Source: Rhodospirillales bacterium (GTDB lineage: Bacteria; Pseudomonadota; Alphaproteobacteria; Rhodospirillales; 2-02-FULL-58-16). From it: 7,357 bases of DNA. The position numbers were made by a program, and so were the translations under genes. This document shows, piece after piece, positions 5,679-7,357 of the stretch. Location: contig JAJFIG010000429.1 in NCBI GenBank assembly GCA_021775195.1, forward strand, positions 1 to 7,357, given 5' to 3'. The notes beneath the pieces are model-generated. The model saw only the letters and a program-made list of their open reading frames with translations. It searched no databases and had not been told where the DNA came from. Numbering within the stretch: position 1 is the first letter of the stretch; each line of letters opens with the position of its first letter.

Positions 5679-7319
5679 CTAGTCGCCAAAGTCCGCCAGG
5701 TACGAGTCCAGCGCTTCCTTGGCGCGGCTGAGAAGCTCCGTCCAGTCGCCCCGCGTCGTCTGCCTGAACAGGCGCATGGTCGGATACCACGGTGAATCCT
5801 CACGCTCCAGCAGCCACCGCCAGTCGGGCAGGAACTGAAGCAGGACCCAGGTCGGCTTTCCCACGGCGCCGGCCAGATGGGCCACCGACGTGTCCGAGGT
5901 GATGACCAGATCCAGGTGCTCCATGATCGCCGCCGTATCCAAAAGCGAGTCCACCTCGGCGCTGTAGTTGGTGATGCGGTCGCCCAGGCCGCATGCGTCG
6001 ATCTGTTCGATACCATCACCCTTGTGCAGGTTGACGAAGGATGCCTTGGTCCTGCGCACCAGATCGGTGAAATGATGCAGCGGGATCGAGCGCCAGCGGT
6101 CGCCCTGGAAGTTGGGATTTCCCTGCCAGCACAGGCCCACCCGCGGCCGCGGCAAAGACGACAGGCGTTCGCCCCACGCCTTGATACGGGGCTCGGTTGC
6201 GCGAAGGTATCCGGCCCCATCGGGGATCGTCTCCAGGGTCGTATCCAGGATCATCGGCAGGCTCAGGAATGGCGCGTGGACGTCGAACGGCGGCAACTGG
6301 CGGCCACTTTCGATCATGTCGTCGATGCCCGGCAGGTCGTGGAACAACTCGGTCAACAGGCGGTGGCATTCCAGCACCACCCGGCCGCCCTTCGCCGCCA
6401 CCGTGGGAAGGTAACGGATGAACTGGATGGAATCCCCGAATCCCTGCTCGGCATGAAGCAGGATCGTCCGCCCCTCCAAAGGGGAACCGTCCCAGAGCGG
6501 CTGCACGAATTCGCGCTTCCGGGCCATAAACGGCGAATCGCTTTTCCGCTTCCAGCGCCATTCGTGCTCGGCCCATCCCTCGGCATAGTCACCGAGCAGC
6601 AGCAGCGTCATGGCACGGTTGAAGCGCGCATCCACATGGTCGGATTCGATTTCAATGGCGCGGTCATAGCTGGCCATCGCCTCGTCAACCTTGCCCAGGT
6701 CCTTGAGAGCGTTGGCTAGGTTGTTATGGGCGTCGGCGAAATCCGGTTTGGTCGCGAGTGCCTGGCGATAATAGGAAATCGCCTGTTCCGGTTCGCCCAT
6801 TTCCTTGTAGAGCGCCCCCAGGTTGTTGTTGGCGCTCTCGTTTTCGGGGGACAAGGCCAGCCCCTCTTTGAAGCAAGTAATTGCCTCGTCCATGTCGCCC
6901 CGGTCCTTGAGCATGACGCCAAGGCTGTTGTAGGCCTCGCCGAATCCCGGGTTGATCTCGATAGCGCGCTGGAAATACCGGATCGCCTCCTCCGTCAGGC
7001 CCTTGTCCTTGAGGGCATTGGCCAGGTTGCCGCAGGCGTTGGCGAAGTCCGGTTTGATTTCAAGGGCCCGGCGGTAGCACGCGATGGCTCTGTCCAGGTT
7101 CCCCTGTGCCCTGTATACGGCGCCAAGGTTGGTGATGACCGAAATATTGTCGGGCTGGATCTTGAGCACCTGCCGATATATCTCGCCAGCCTGCGGATAC
7201 CGCCCGGCCTTGTAATGGGCGATGGCCAGGTCCAGCGCCGCGTGGGCGCTGACCGGTTTCCGGGCCTTACTGGATTGCGCTGGATCCCCGGCAGTCCTCG
7301 AGTTCTCGTCCTCGGCCAT
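5679..7319 (-). CDS. TPR protein with C-terminal GT9-like glycosyltransferase domain
   Basis: A 546-residue two-part protein. After a polar N-terminus come six full 34-residue tetratricopeptide repeats (about 25-228), most with the NLG/A...G...EAI.....AL...P pattern, plus a partial seventh (229-258). The second half (about 283-540) resembles the ADP-heptose:LPS heptosyltransferase (GT9) GT-B fold: EQGFGDSIQFIRYLP (291-305), VGLCWQGNPNFQGDRWRSIP (394-413), then TSDTSVAHLAGAVGKPTW (474-491), the nucleotide-sugar-binding signature. Proteins of this architecture are common in alphaproteobacteria, often near surface-polysaccharide or flagellin genes; the TPRs probably hold a protein or glycan partner. 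No signal peptide; cytoplasmic. ATG 7319 is preferred over the adjacent TTG at 7322; neither has a strong ribosome binding site. The gene heads the leftward group, 99 bp before the M23 peptidase. Donor and acceptor are unknown. Confidence 0.92.
   Translation of the reverse strand: MAEDENSRTAGDPAQSSKARKPVSAHAALDLAIAHYKAGRYPQAGEIYRQVLKIQPDNISVITNLGAVYRAQGNLDRAIACYRRALEIKPDFANACGNLANALKDKGLTEEAIRYFQRAIEINPGFGEAYNSLGVMLKDRGDMDEAITCFKEGLALSPENESANNNLGALYKEMGEPEQAISYYRQALATKPDFADAHNNLANALKDLGKVDEAMASYDRAIEIESDHVDARFNRAMTLLLLGDYAEGWAEHEWRWKRKSDSPFMARKREFVQPLWDGSPLEGRTILLHAEQGFGDSIQFIRYLPTVAAKGGRVVLECHRLLTELFHDLPGIDDMIESGRQLPPFDVHAPFLSLPMILDTTLETIPDGAGYLRATEPRIKAWGERLSSLPRPRVGLCWQGNPNFQGDRWRSIPLHHFTDLVRRTKASFVNLHKGDGIEQIDACGLGDRITNYSAEVDSLLDTAAIMEHLDLVITSDTSVAHLAGAVGKPTWVLLQFLPDWRWLLEREDSPWYPTMRLFRQTTRGDWTELLSRAKEALDSYLADFGD
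6699..6750 (-). repeat. Internal DNA repeat inside the TPR gene (copy in TPR 5/6)
   Basis: This 52-bp segment encodes KPDFADAHNNLANALKD at the junction of TPR 5 and 6. It matches 7005-7056 at 42 of 52 positions, and the offset of 306 bp is exactly three 34-codon repeats. This points to past duplication of a three-repeat block. Confidence 0.6.
7005..7056 (-). repeat. Internal DNA repeat inside the TPR gene (copy in TPR 2/3)
   Basis: Partner of the segment at 6699-6750; encodes KPDFANACGNLANALKD at the junction of TPR 2 and 3. The ten differences between the copies are all transitions. Confidence 0.6.
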
Positions 7320-7334
7320 CAACCGGATCCGGGT

Positions 7335-7357
7335 TCAGTTCTCGGGGACCACGTCGA
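7335..7357 (-). CDS. Possible last codons of an upstream leftward gene
   Basis: Reading leftward from the right edge, one frame gives D-V-V-P-E-N then TGA (7337-7335), ending 15 bp before the ATG of the TPR gene. Six codons are far too few for identification. If real, the TPR gene would not be the first gene of its operon, which would fit the lack of a visible promoter in the short leader. Confidence 0.15.

Noticed and set aside
4707..5795. 362-codon open frame on the plus strand opposite the M23 peptidase
   Set aside because: The minus-strand frame has a signal peptide and all zinc ligands; the plus-strand translation has no coherent domain and runs across the peptidase start and into the end of the TPR gene.
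5877..6719. 280-codon open frame on the plus strand opposite the TPR-GT9 gene
   Set aside because: It mirrors the conserved GT9-like region and TPRs, with no motif of its own.
7323..7332. 10-bp palindrome CCGGATCCGG just before the TPR gene start, considered as an operator
   Set aside because: Short, GC-rich, single copy and too close to the start codon for a typical operator; chance is enough to explain it.

Overview
The window is high-GC bacterial DNA, densely coding, with strong GGAGG-type ribosome binding sites. Codon use and family membership (a TPR protein fused to a GT9-like domain, an LytM-type peptidase with an extra C-terminal domain, a GT1 enzyme starting with a WEMGAGLGH motif) suggest an alphaproteobacterium, perhaps of the Rhodospirillales type. 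This placement is inference; no rRNA or other taxonomic marker is present. I see no tRNA, rRNA, insertion sequence, CRISPR array or phage gene.

Layout: two gene blocks converge on position about 3302. The left block reads rightward: the C-terminal two thirds of a NodU/CmcH-type O-carbamoyltransferase (1-1187, cut by the window edge), a small NTF2-like/SnoaL-type protein (1281-1700), and a GMC-family FAD-dependent oxidoreductase (1791-3299). The right block reads leftward: a TPR protein with a GT9-like glycosyltransferase domain (7319 to 5679), a secreted M23/LytM zinc metallopeptidase (5579 to 4527) and a GT1-type glycosyltransferase (4517 to 3306). The peptidase and GT1 genes are 9 bp apart and look translationally coupled. 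The two blocks meet stop to stop with 6 bp between them, inside a perfect 14-bp palindrome.

How the genes may work together: carbamoyltransferase, GMC oxidoreductase and two glycosyltransferases are what one expects of a locus that builds and decorates a glycan, glycolipid or glycosylated secondary metabolite. The carbamoyltransferase would add a carbamoyl ester to a sugar hydroxyl, the GMC enzyme would oxidise an alcohol, and the two GT-B enzymes would transfer sugars. The M23 peptidase acts outside the cytoplasm on peptidoglycan and fits envelope remodelling. The final product cannot be read from the window. The most notable single observation is that the GMC enzyme keeps the first active-site histidine (H435) but has methionine (M478) where the family normally has the second catalytic His/Asn. 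The rest looks like known families in a less usual combination, and I found no clear evidence of a wholly new system.
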